A stretch of DNA of 44,156 bases from an uncultured Oscillospiraceae bacterium (GTDB lineage Bacteria; Bacillota; Clostridia; Oscillospirales; Oscillospiraceae). The position numbers and the translations under genes were made by a program. Below, in pieces: positions 23,836 through 31,129 of the stretch. Below the pieces are notes generated by a model. That model was given only the letters and a program-made list of their open reading frames with translations. It had not been told where the DNA came from and made no database searches. The stretch's first letter is position 1. The number at the start of each line of letters is the position of its first letter. The DNA is taken from positions 1-44,156 of the forward strand of contig CAJUEC010000017.1 of the NCBI GenBank assembly GCA_910585155.1. Reading direction: 5' to 3'.

Positions 23836-24993
23836 TCAAAGCGGAAGTCCATACGCTTGATAGGCTCTGGCTGTCGCGGTCAGCCGGACGCAGTCCTCTG
23901 GCGTATTGCAGTTGAGGAGCAGTGCCTCCGGACCTGTGTAATCAAAATATTCCCAGGGAATCCTGTCCTCTACGATGCGGACCGGCGCTCCGCCAGCTTC
24001 AATCAGCGGGCGGAGCATCCGGGACACATCGCTGTCGTACACGGCGATGAGCGGCTCAGTTTTCCCACCGTGCCGCAGCACAGTCACACCCGTGCTATGG
24101 CGGCGGCACAGATGGGCCAGCGCACCGCCCGGAACCAACGGCACATCCACGCTCAACACCAGGCAGCGTGGGTTTCCAGCGGCACGCAGGCAGGTGTACA
24201 ACCCACCCAGCGGACCCCGCTGCGGCAGCTCGTCCTCCAGCTCCCGCACGTCCGGGATCAAGCCCCCACCCGGGCCGGACACCATGATATCCCTGATGCC
24301 CAGAGCCCTCACCTTATCCACCTGACGTTGGAGAAAGGTCCGTCCCAGCAGGGTCAGCCCCGCCTTGTCTCTCCCCATCCTCCGGGAGCGCCCCCCCATC
24401 AGAATCACCGCACTGAAGGGCCCGGAGGATACACCGCTCCGGCGTTCCTGAAGACGCTCCCTCTCCTTTCGGACGGCCTGATCCGGAATTTTCAGCAGCG
24501 CCGCCAGCACCCCTGCGGCCCGCTTTTTTACTGCGGTGCCGGTTGGGGAATAGCTCAGCAGCGCGGCGGCAATCCCCGCGCCGCAGGCATCTGGGGTAAG
24601 CTGGCAAAAACTCTCCAGATCCAGCCCCATCACCTGGCCTCCCGCTGAATCCCAGAGAAAATTGCGCAGGTTTCCATCCTCCGGCAGCGCCCCGCACACA
24701 GTATGACAGCGCTGAATCCATTCAGCCAGGGCACACCATGGCCGGTCAGAAAACCCGCTCCGCTCCTGCTCCTCCAGCACAGACATCAGGGTGGGCTGCG
24801 GACAGTATGCCGTCACGATCAGGCCCGGTTCGCTGTGCAGCACCTCCGGGAGGGTGAGCATACCTTTCAGCTCCGCATACCGCATATTCTCCCGCTCCCA
24901 GTCGCCCGCATCCGCGAAATGCTTTTCCACCGCGGCCCGGCCCTGGTAAATGGCTGCGTATACCTGGTTTCGTTTGCTGTACAAAGGAATCAT
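23836..24993 (-). CDS. Kinase-like/MobA fusion (molybdenum cofactor nucleotidyltransferase)
   Basis: This 385-residue two-domain protein has a C-terminal half (about 193-385) like MobA, which links GMP (or CMP in MocA relatives) to molybdopterin. The nucleotide-binding loop is ILMGGRSRRMGRDKAG (197-212), with GPLGG (260-264) and VDVPLV (282-287). The N-terminal half (1 to about 185) resembles the aminoglycoside-phosphotransferase/protein-kinase-like fold: LPEVLHSEPGLIVTAYCP, then DGNLRNFLW (106-114) and GLDLESF (123-129), equivalent to the catalytic and metal-binding loops. The catalytic-loop His common before the Asp is Glu here (PEDGN). It is coupled by ATGA to the small exported-protein gene and lies downstream of a molybdoenzyme cluster, so Moco maturation for that enzyme is the likely job. 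The N-terminal function is unknown. Confidence 0.82.
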   Translation of the reverse strand: MIPLYSKRNQVYAAIYQGRAAVEKHFADAGDWERENMRYAELKGMLTLPEVLHSEPGLIVTAYCPQPTLMSVLEEQERSGFSDRPWCALAEWIQRCHTVCGALPEDGNLRNFLWDSAGGQVMGLDLESFCQLTPDACGAGIAAALLSYSPTGTAVKKRAAGVLAALLKIPDQAVRKERERLQERRSGVSSGPFSAVILMGGRSRRMGRDKAGLTLLGRTFLQRQVDKVRALGIRDIMVSGPGGGLIPDVRELEDELPQRGPLGGLYTCLRAAGNPRCLVLSVDVPLVPGGALAHLCRRHSTGVTVLRHGGKTEPLIAVYDSDVSRMLRPLIEAGGAPVRIVEDRIPWEYFDYTGPEALLLNCNTPEDCVRLTATARAYQAYGLPL

Positions 24994-25442
24994 GACACAG
25001 TCAACCGAATCACATTGGAGACATTGCGCTTGCTGTTGGCATCTCCAAACACCAGAAGCTGGGGCCGTTCTCCCTCTCGAATGATCAAGAAAACCCGCCC
25101 CGGCGCAGCCGCCTCTTCCTTCGTCACCGTGACACTGTACTCGTCATCAGCTGTGACAGCCACCTGGGTGTACGCCGTGATGCCGGCCTGTTCAAGAACG
25201 GCAGACAACGGTGCGCCCTGGGCGTCCACATTGCGCTCCTCGCCCTTCCCGTTTACTATGGTTCCGCGCACCGCCGTCAGCTCCACCTCATCCAGGGACA
25301 GCTCCTTTGTTCTGTTTGCGCACTCCACCAGCACCGTGCCCATTGGGGCCGATTGGCGGGTACTCAGATGGACTCCAGCCGCCACCGCCGTCACCGCCAG
25401 CAGAGCCGTGAGCAGTAGAAGGACCAATTTATTCTGTTTCAT
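24990..25442 (-). CDS. Small membrane-anchored or exported protein, sulfite-oxidase-fold-like
   Basis: This 150-residue protein has an N-terminal hydrophobic segment (KLVLLLLTALLAVTAVAAGV, 4-23) that could be a signal anchor or an uncleaved signal peptide. The rest (about 40-150) has the spacing of small domains related to the molybdopterin-binding fold of sulfite oxidase (PF00174-like): EVELTAVRGTIVNGKGEERNVDAQGAPLSAVLEQAGI, then a VAVTADDEYSVTVTKEEA strand pair and SNVIRLTV at the end. This resemblance is weak and should be treated as a lead. The start at 25442 overlaps the ECF S-component stop as ATGA and follows GGAGGGAACAAA; the stop overlaps the MobA fusion start. Translation is therefore coupled across the trio. 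Confidence 0.65.
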   Translation of the reverse strand: MKQNKLVLLLLTALLAVTAVAAGVHLSTRQSAPMGTVLVECANRTKELSLDEVELTAVRGTIVNGKGEERNVDAQGAPLSAVLEQAGITAYTQVAVTADDEYSVTVTKEEAAAPGRVFLIIREGERPQLLVFGDANSKRNVSNVIRLTVS

Positions 25443-26008
25443 TTTGTTCCCTCCGCCACCTCTGTGCTTCCCACCTGCCTGGCCGTCACCACCGGCGCCA
25501 GTCTGCGGGCCACCGCCGCGCCCAGCAGCCCGCACAGGGCGCCGGAAACCGCCGCCACACACACATACAGCAAAAGCGCCGGCCCATCCAGCCGGAATAC
25601 AATCCAGTTGGCCGTCAGTGCCGCGCAGACTGCGGCGGCGGCATTGATCAACGCCATCCGCACCTCCCAGGCGGCCCGCAGCCCTGTTGTCGCCAGCAGA
25701 AGCAGATCAATCACCGCGCCGGGCAGTATGTACCCAATCGGGGACAGGGCCCCCATGCTGCCGACCATGCCCAGGCCCAAGGCCAGAACACTCTGAATCA
25801 TGCTCATCATGGCGGCGCAGCCGGGCTGCGAGACGAGCACTGCGGCGACCACCAGAAACATCAGGGAAAAGCTTGTCCCGATGCCTCCGGGAATGTGAAG
25901 GGAATCCGTCACGAGATTGGCCGCCGGGCTGACAATCCGTTTGGAAAACAGGCCCAGATCACAGCAAAGCGCCAAAAACAGAACGGTTCTGAGAGAATAT
26001 CGTTTCAT
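25439..26008 (-). CDS. ECF transporter S component-like membrane protein
   Basis: This 189-residue very hydrophobic protein has about six membrane helices and is consistent with the substrate-binding S subunit of an energy-coupling-factor importer. Visible helices include LRTVLFLALCCDLGLFSKR, LMFLVVAAVLVSQPGCAAMMSMI, LPGAVIDLLLLATTGL and LLLYVCVAAVSGALCGLLGAAVARR. No EcfA or EcfT gene is next to it, as is usual for group II systems that share an energising module. The start at 26008 follows AAAGGAG; upstream in-frame codons precede that site. It heads a coupled trio with a MobA fusion, which suggests a ligand linked to pterin, molybdenum or another cofactor. It could also be another kind of small membrane protein. 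Confidence 0.65.
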   Translation of the reverse strand: MKRYSLRTVLFLALCCDLGLFSKRIVSPAANLVTDSLHIPGGIGTSFSLMFLVVAAVLVSQPGCAAMMSMIQSVLALGLGMVGSMGALSPIGYILPGAVIDLLLLATTGLRAAWEVRMALINAAAAVCAALTANWIVFRLDGPALLLYVCVAAVSGALCGLLGAAVARRLAPVVTARQVGSTEVAEGTK

Positions 26009-26032
26009 GATTGAACTCCTTTTCGAGTGGAA

Positions 26033-26056
26033 GGCATGCCCGTTTCCAAGCATACC
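26033..26056 (-). promoter_or_regulatory. Leader hairpin before ECF S-component gene
   Basis: GGTATGC pairs with GCATGCC (one G-U) in the 5' leader, 24 nt upstream of the start codon. The roughly 150-nt leader could hold a ligand-sensing RNA, but I could not match it to a known riboswitch, including the Moco motif. Confidence 0.3.
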
Positions 26057-26164
26057 CCAGCGGAAATTTTCCCCGCGGCCAGCCGCCGTGCCCGATTGGG
26101 TTTAGACGGGTCTGGCTCGAAATCCAATGTTTTTGTGGTCATCACACTGCGCGCACCCGCTGGG

Positions 26165-26200
26165 CCGAGGGGGCCGGCGTCGTTGTGCCGGCCCCCTCGG
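26165..26200 (-). terminator. Strong GC hairpin after racemase-family gene
   Basis: A perfect 14-bp stem (26165-26178 with 26187-26200) has an 8-nt loop and no T tract. It lies 29 bp past the racemase-family stop and probably ends or attenuates the upstream operon, partly separating it from the cofactor trio. Confidence 0.6.
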
Positions 26201-26228
26201 CGGGGTGGCTGTTACGCAGCAGGAACGC

Positions 26229-26945
26229 CTACAGGGTGAACAGTGTTCCCAATTCCGGCTGCTTCGTCCGCACGCCGCAGCGGCGCAGGGCGGCCCACAA
26301 CGTGGCCTGGTGGCTGGTGACCACCGGGACGCCCAGATCCTCCTCCAAATCCTTGACCAGTCCCAGCGTATCCAGGGCCATGCAGCTCAGGAAAAACACG
26401 TCCGCGCCCTTTCGATCCATTTTTTTGCTGTTGCTGTAGAGGAAGTGGTGGTCGGCGAAGTAAAAGCCCCCATCCTTGAAGCCGGACACATCCATCCCCT
26501 CAATGGCGCTGACGGGAAAGCCGTTGTGCTCCAGAAAGCTCTTTTCCGCCGCGTTGGTGGCGTCCGGATAAGGGGTCAGGACCGCGGTCTTTTTCGCCCC
26601 CAGTGCCGCGAGGGCCTCAAGCACGGCGGTGCTGGTGGTGAGGGCAGGGGTGCCGCTGGCACGCTCCATCGTCTGCATGCACGTCCGGTCCCAGCCGGCG
26701 CCTTTGATAAAGCTCCCGGCAGTGCAGCCGAACACCAGCAGGTCGAAGCCCTTTCCCTTGTATTTTGCCGCGTTCTCCTCCAGCTGATCTGTAAGGATGG
26801 CCAGCCCTTCCGGCGTGGGGCCGGGAAAGACCATCTTCATGGAGGAAAAGGACACACCCGGCGGAGCATACACATGAAAGGCGTGTTCCACATTCTCCCC
26901 CGGCATGGGGGTGATGAGCCCGATCCGTGCCTTCCAGCCATACAT
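26229..26945 (-). CDS. Asp/Glu racemase / maleate isomerase family protein
   Basis: This 238-residue protein of the aspartate/glutamate racemase superfamily resembles the maleate isomerase and arylmalonate decarboxylase branch. Both catalytic cysteines are present: Cys74 in VFGCTAGSF and Cys188 in FLSCMALDT. Two cysteines fit racemases and maleate isomerase; arylmalonate decarboxylase keeps one. The N-terminal segment RIGLITPMPGENVEHAF is typical of the branch. The start follows GGAGGAGAGCGCT. It lies 23 bp after the MmgE/PrpD gene at the end of the molybdoenzyme operon. A role in isomerising or racemising an unsaturated or 2-substituted dicarboxylate is plausible, in line with the dicarboxylate-type transporter upstream. 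Confidence 0.85.
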   Translation of the reverse strand: MYGWKARIGLITPMPGENVEHAFHVYAPPGVSFSSMKMVFPGPTPEGLAILTDQLEENAAKYKGKGFDLLVFGCTAGSFIKGAGWDRTCMQTMERASGTPALTTSTAVLEALAALGAKKTAVLTPYPDATNAAEKSFLEHNGFPVSAIEGMDVSGFKDGGFYFADHHFLYSNSKKMDRKGADVFFLSCMALDTLGLVKDLEEDLGVPVVTSHQATLWAALRRCGVRTKQPELGTLFTL

Positions 26946-26968
26946 AGCGCTCTCCTCCTCTTATGCCC

Positions 26969-28369
26969 TTAGAGGGACAGGCACTCGGCCAACTGGGCCA
27001 TATCGTCCAGCTGGTCGATTTTCCTGCACAGTTCGATGTACCGGGCGGTCTTTTCCGCGCTGAGCCCCACTGCCCTGGCACCCACCCGGAAGGTGCGCTC
27101 CACATCCTCCCAGGTAAAGGGATTCTGGGCGTGGCCCTTGGGGAAGGGCAGGGTGGCCTCCACCTGTCTGCCGCCCTTCAGGGTGACGCGCACGGTGGTG
27201 GAGGGGAAGGAGCCGTTCTGGAACATGTTGAACGCCACGGTGAGATCCTGGAGCTTGTCGGGATCAAACTTGACCTTGGCGGCCACGTCCAGCAGCTCCC
27301 TCTCATTCAGGCGGGAGGAATCGTACCAGGCCGGGCCCGGCTCACCCCGCAGCAGGTAGGCCGCCAGGCAGTAGGGAATACTGAACTGGGCGTCCCGGCA
27401 GCTGGAGTAGCCGTCCCAGCTGAACTTCACCCGCTCCAGATAGGTGGGGCTGACGAAGATCTCCTCGATGTCGCCGGCGGTGAAGCCGTGCTCCCGCTTG
27501 AGCTGATCCAGGCAGTCCAGCGGCGTCTGGATCCACATATTGGCGGGCCAGTGCTTGAGCAGAAGCTGGTCGAAGAGGTACTCCGTGCCCACGTTGCGGT
27601 CAATCCAGCCCGGGTTGGCAAAGCCGCGCATCATCATGGGATAGCCCGACTCCACATCCATCACGTTATAGATGTTGTCCAGCTCGTTGCGCTTGGCCAT
27701 ACCCGCCAGCATGACGCCGGTCAGGCTGGTGATGGCGTACTGGAGATGGTAGAAGTCGGAGCCCTGCTGGGCGAGGATGGCGTTGACCACCGGGGTGGAG
27801 CAGGCCGTGGCGCCGAAGAGGAGGTTGAACTGCTCCTCATTGCAGCCCAGCAGCTTGCCGGCGGCGGGAGAGCCGGCGAAAATCTGCCAGGAGCCCAGGC
27901 CCCAGCCGTACTTTCCCGTGTCGTACTCCGGGGTGGGCTGGATGTAGCAGGCGACGCGCTGGTACACCTCAAAGCCGCCAATCACCGCCGTGAGAAAGTC
28001 CTTGCCGCTCTTGTGCATCGCCTCCGTCATGGCCATGGACACCGAGATCAGGTGGGCGCTGGGGTGGCCGGTATAGCTGCAATCCTCCCAGTCCAGGGTG
28101 TCGGCGGCGACAGCGTTGGCCATGATCGCGCCGTGCATCGGCACTTTGCCCGGCTCACCCCACATGGTGGACATCAAATCGGACGTCTGGCCGGTTACGG
28201 CATGGGCCGTATTCCGCGCACTGACGGCGGTGGGCAGCGTGCGCCCCGCCATGGCCGCGCCGGCCACGTGCAGGGTGAGCATCTTGGCCTTCTCCACCCG
28301 CTCCGGGGTCAGATCTTTGTACTCCAGCTTTGTGATAAAATCAGCCAGTCCTTTGGTATACTCGGTCAT
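26969..28369 (-). CDS. MmgE/PrpD family protein
   Basis: This 466-residue protein belongs to the MmgE/PrpD superfamily, which includes 2-methylcitrate dehydratase, cis-aconitate decarboxylase and iminodisuccinate epimerase. Landmarks are HVAGAAMAGRTLPTAV near the N-terminus, NAVAADTLDWEDCSYTGHPSAHL with the conserved Asp and His residues of the active site, and SWQIFAGSPAAGKLLGCNEEQ. The C-terminal smaller domain follows from about residue 270. The start at 28369 has AAGAGGTGTGTAAA upstream. It is 76 bp from the ferredoxin gene and 23 bp from the racemase-family gene. The family acts on tri- and dicarboxylates by proton abstraction, so dehydration, epimerisation or decarboxylation of a polycarboxylate is the best guess. 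No propionate or methylcitrate genes are nearby. Confidence 0.88.
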   Translation of the reverse strand: MTEYTKGLADFITKLEYKDLTPERVEKAKMLTLHVAGAAMAGRTLPTAVSARNTAHAVTGQTSDLMSTMWGEPGKVPMHGAIMANAVAADTLDWEDCSYTGHPSAHLISVSMAMTEAMHKSGKDFLTAVIGGFEVYQRVACYIQPTPEYDTGKYGWGLGSWQIFAGSPAAGKLLGCNEEQFNLLFGATACSTPVVNAILAQQGSDFYHLQYAITSLTGVMLAGMAKRNELDNIYNVMDVESGYPMMMRGFANPGWIDRNVGTEYLFDQLLLKHWPANMWIQTPLDCLDQLKREHGFTAGDIEEIFVSPTYLERVKFSWDGYSSCRDAQFSIPYCLAAYLLRGEPGPAWYDSSRLNERELLDVAAKVKFDPDKLQDLTVAFNMFQNGSFPSTTVRVTLKGGRQVEATLPFPKGHAQNPFTWEDVERTFRVGARAVGLSAEKTARYIELCRKIDQLDDMAQLAECLSL

Positions 28370-28445
28370 TTTACACACCTCTTCTTGTAATTGTGTAGTA
28401 GTTTATCAAGCCCCTCTCCAAGGGCACGGGCACAGGCGGCAGGGC

Positions 28446-28973
28446 TCAAATCATCTTTTTCGGCGCGTACCGAGAGAGCAGCGCGCTGCACGCCTTGCCG
28501 CTGCCGGCGGCCTGGTACTCCTCCTCCGTCATGCAGGTGAGCGCCCCGAAGGAGCAGGCCCGGACGCAGGCGGGCTGGAGGCCGTTCTTAACCCGGGTGT
28601 TGCAGCCGTCGCACTTCACCATTTTCCCGTCGGAGGGCCGGTATTTGGGCGCGCCGAAGGGGCAGGCCAGGGCGCAGCTTTTGCAGCCGATGCAGTTGGT
28701 GTTGTCGTAGATTGTGAAGCCGGTTTCCGGATCCTTTTTCAGGCAGCCCACGGGACAGGCGGCGATGCAGGGGGCGTCGCCGCAGTGCATGCAGGCGGCG
28801 GACAGATAGGCGCAGTAGACCTGGCCGCCCTCCACATCCAGCTCCTCGTCAAAGGTTTGGCGGAAGCAGGGGTCCCCCGCGGCGGGATCCATGTCGTTTT
28901 GATCCATGCAGCCGATCATGCAGGCAGAGCAGGCGCAGCACTTGCTCTCATCGAACACAAATACCCGTTTCAT
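28446..28973 (-). CDS. Four-cluster ferredoxin subunit of molybdoenzyme (DmsB-like)
   Basis: This 175-residue iron-sulfur protein passes electrons to or from the molybdopterin subunit. Four cysteine motifs can be seen: CCACSACMIGC near residue 12, CMHCGDAPCIAACP, CIGCKSCALACPFGAP and CDGCNTRVKNGLQPACVRACS, enough for four [4Fe-4S] clusters as in DmsB, HycB and PsrB. There is no signal peptide and no membrane-anchor gene next to it. The start at 28973 overlaps the large-subunit stop as ATGA and follows GGAGGAGAAGGC. The pair should be a soluble cytoplasmic enzyme fed by ferredoxin or by the FAD oxidoreductase encoded upstream. Confidence 0.93.
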   Translation of the reverse strand: MKRVFVFDESKCCACSACMIGCMDQNDMDPAAGDPCFRQTFDEELDVEGGQVYCAYLSAACMHCGDAPCIAACPVGCLKKDPETGFTIYDNTNCIGCKSCALACPFGAPKYRPSDGKMVKCDGCNTRVKNGLQPACVRACSFGALTCMTEEEYQAAGSGKACSALLSRYAPKKMI

Positions 28974-31129
28974 GCCTTCTCCTCCTGACATTTTGTGATG
29001 TTGCAGCGCATCCCCTTGTAGCCGGGGAAGCCGCTGTAGGGATCCAGGTGGTCCCGCCCCAAAAGCTCGTTCACATTGGCCTTGGTGTAGCCAGGAAGCG
29101 CCATGACTACACCGGGCTTGATCTTGCTGGTCGTTTTCACCTTCATTTTAATGCTGCCATAAGGGCTGGAAATGGTCACGGTATCCCCATCCTTCAGATC
29201 CATATGGACGGCGTCCTGTTTGCTGAGCTCACAGGTGGGCTCCGGCTGGAGCGTGCGGATCCACGGCGTGTCATGGAGCCGGGAGTGAATGGCATAGGGC
29301 TTCCTCGCGCCGGTGCAGAAGTAGAAGGGATATGCCATCCGGGTTTCCTCGTCGTCCTGATCGGCCAGGGAGTCCACGTAGCTGGGCAGCGGATCCAGGC
29401 CGTACTTCGGGTCGATGGCGGCAACGGCGGTGGAATAGAACTCGAATTTCCCCGTCGGGGTCTTGAAGCCCTCCTTCAGGTATTTTCCAGGCTTGACCGG
29501 CCACTGGGCGGTGGGCACCTTCACGGGCAGGGAGCTGGTTTTCAGCTCGGCCAGCGTCAGGCCGCAGCCGTCGATCATCCACTCAACGCAGGCCTCATAG
29601 CCGCCCTTGAGCAAATCGTCTTCCAGGTCCATCACCCGGGCCAGTTCGCACAGTATGTCCACATCGGACTTTGACTCATAAAGAGGCGCGATGGCGGGCT
29701 GTGTATAGACCAGATAGCCGCCCCGATAGCATTTGAGCTCACTGCGCTCCACGGAGGAACAGGCGGGCAGCACGATGTCGGCGTAATTGGCGGACATATT
29801 CATAAAGAGATCCACGTCCACAATGAAATCCAGCTTTTCCGCCATCACCTTCAGGAGCCTGCTGCTCTCGGGGAACATCTTGGCGTTGAATCCCAGGGCA
29901 AACATGGCCTTGACGGGATAGGGCGTCCCCTCCTCCAGCTGACGGAGGAGATCCATGGCCTGGAACTCGTCGAACTGCGCGTTCCAGAGGGGGAACCGCT
30001 GGGCGCCAATCCGTTCCGCCGTGCCGGGGTACTTTTCGCTGCGGAACTCTTCGTCTCGGGTGTGGAACCCGGCTGGCTGGCGCAGGTAGCTGGCGGGAAC
30101 GGGGTAGTTCCCGCCCACCCGGTCGTAGTTCCCGGTTACAGCCATCAGGCACAGAATGGCGCGGTTGGCGTTGAAACCATTGATCCGGTGAACCAGGGCG
30201 GAGGCCGAAAAGTTGGTGCAGGCCGGGCCGTTGGTGGCATACAGCTTGGCGGCCTCGTAGATATCCTCCGGCTTCAGGCCCGTGATCTTGCTGACCTTAT
30301 CCAACGGGTACTGCTCCACCAGCTCCCTGTACTGCTCAAAGCCATAGGTGTATTTTTCAATATAGTCCATGTCTGCCCACCCATTTTTCAGGATGAGCCT
30401 GGCCATCCCAAGGGCGAGGGCCCCGTCGGTTCCGGGGTTGATCTGGAGGAAGATATCCGCCAGGTTCTTGGCTGCGGGGGTGCAGCGGATGTCGATAATG
30501 ATGACCCTGCCGCCCCGCTCCTTGAGCTTGCGCACTCCCTCCACAGACAGGTGGTGGGAATAATACCCATCGTAGTTCCAGCCCAGGAAGGTGTTGGCGT
30601 GGGCCATGTCCGGCGCGGCGCCGCCGCCCATGGTGACCTTATTGCCCATCTTCATGGAGACGGCGCATACGCTGTCGTCGGTGCCGAAATTCACGCTGCC
30701 GAACACGTGGGCAAAGCGCTGGTAAAGGGGCCGGTACCACTTGGAGTACCCGCTGTAAAAGGCCACCGCGTTGGGTGAATAGGCCTCCCTGATCCGCCCC
30801 AGCCGTTCGGCGATGATCTGATAGGCCTCCTCCCAGGAAATGGGCTCAAATTTCCCCTCACCCCGGGCTCCCACTCTGCGCAGCGGGGTCTTGATCCGGT
30901 CCTCCCGGTAAATGTAGCTGCGCTGAGACGAGCCCTTGGTGCAGATCCTGCCGTGGTTATAGGGGTGCTCCGGCGTCCCCTCCACGCGAATGATTTTTCC
31001 ATCCTTCACATAGCAGTCCAGGCCGCAGTGATGGCTGGGGCTGCAAATTGCGCACAGCGAGTGCCTGATCTCAATCCCCGTATCTTCTCCGGGAATCTTT
31101 GCTTTTAATCTTTCCTCATGCTCCGTCAA
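28970..31129 (-). CDS. Molybdopterin oxidoreductase, DMSO-reductase family catalytic subunit
   Basis: This 719-residue Mo/W-bisPGD enzyme is the centre of the cluster. The N-terminal [4Fe-4S] site has Cys26, Cys29, Cys35 and Cys63 (C-x2-C-x5-C-x27-C; the middle spacing is more often x3), with an extra Cys39. The metal ligand is probably Cys155 in GTDDSVCAVSMKMG. The molybdopterin-binding blocks NTFLGWNYDGYYSHHLS, IIDIRCTPAA and the C-terminal dinucleotide-binding domain (from about 600) are intact. No twin-arginine signal exists, so it is cytoplasmic. Translation starts at a TTG (31129) with GGGAGGGG upstream, overlapping the FAD gene by 14 nt. Possible chemistries in the family are reductive dehydroxylation, transhydroxylation, hydration and S/N-oxide or carboxylate reduction; none can be chosen from sequence. 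Confidence 0.93.
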   Translation of the reverse strand: MTEHEERLKAKIPGEDTGIEIRHSLCAICSPSHHCGLDCYVKDGKIIRVEGTPEHPYNHGRICTKGSSQRSYIYREDRIKTPLRRVGARGEGKFEPISWEEAYQIIAERLGRIREAYSPNAVAFYSGYSKWYRPLYQRFAHVFGSVNFGTDDSVCAVSMKMGNKVTMGGGAAPDMAHANTFLGWNYDGYYSHHLSVEGVRKLKERGGRVIIIDIRCTPAAKNLADIFLQINPGTDGALALGMARLILKNGWADMDYIEKYTYGFEQYRELVEQYPLDKVSKITGLKPEDIYEAAKLYATNGPACTNFSASALVHRINGFNANRAILCLMAVTGNYDRVGGNYPVPASYLRQPAGFHTRDEEFRSEKYPGTAERIGAQRFPLWNAQFDEFQAMDLLRQLEEGTPYPVKAMFALGFNAKMFPESSRLLKVMAEKLDFIVDVDLFMNMSANYADIVLPACSSVERSELKCYRGGYLVYTQPAIAPLYESKSDVDILCELARVMDLEDDLLKGGYEACVEWMIDGCGLTLAELKTSSLPVKVPTAQWPVKPGKYLKEGFKTPTGKFEFYSTAVAAIDPKYGLDPLPSYVDSLADQDDEETRMAYPFYFCTGARKPYAIHSRLHDTPWIRTLQPEPTCELSKQDAVHMDLKDGDTVTISSPYGSIKMKVKTTSKIKPGVVMALPGYTKANVNELLGRDHLDPYSGFPGYKGMRCNITKCQEEKA

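Noticed and set aside
26009..26164. Moco riboswitch ahead of the cofactor trio
   Set aside because: I could see a hairpin but not the conserved Moco motif elements, so only an unnamed leader structure is reported.
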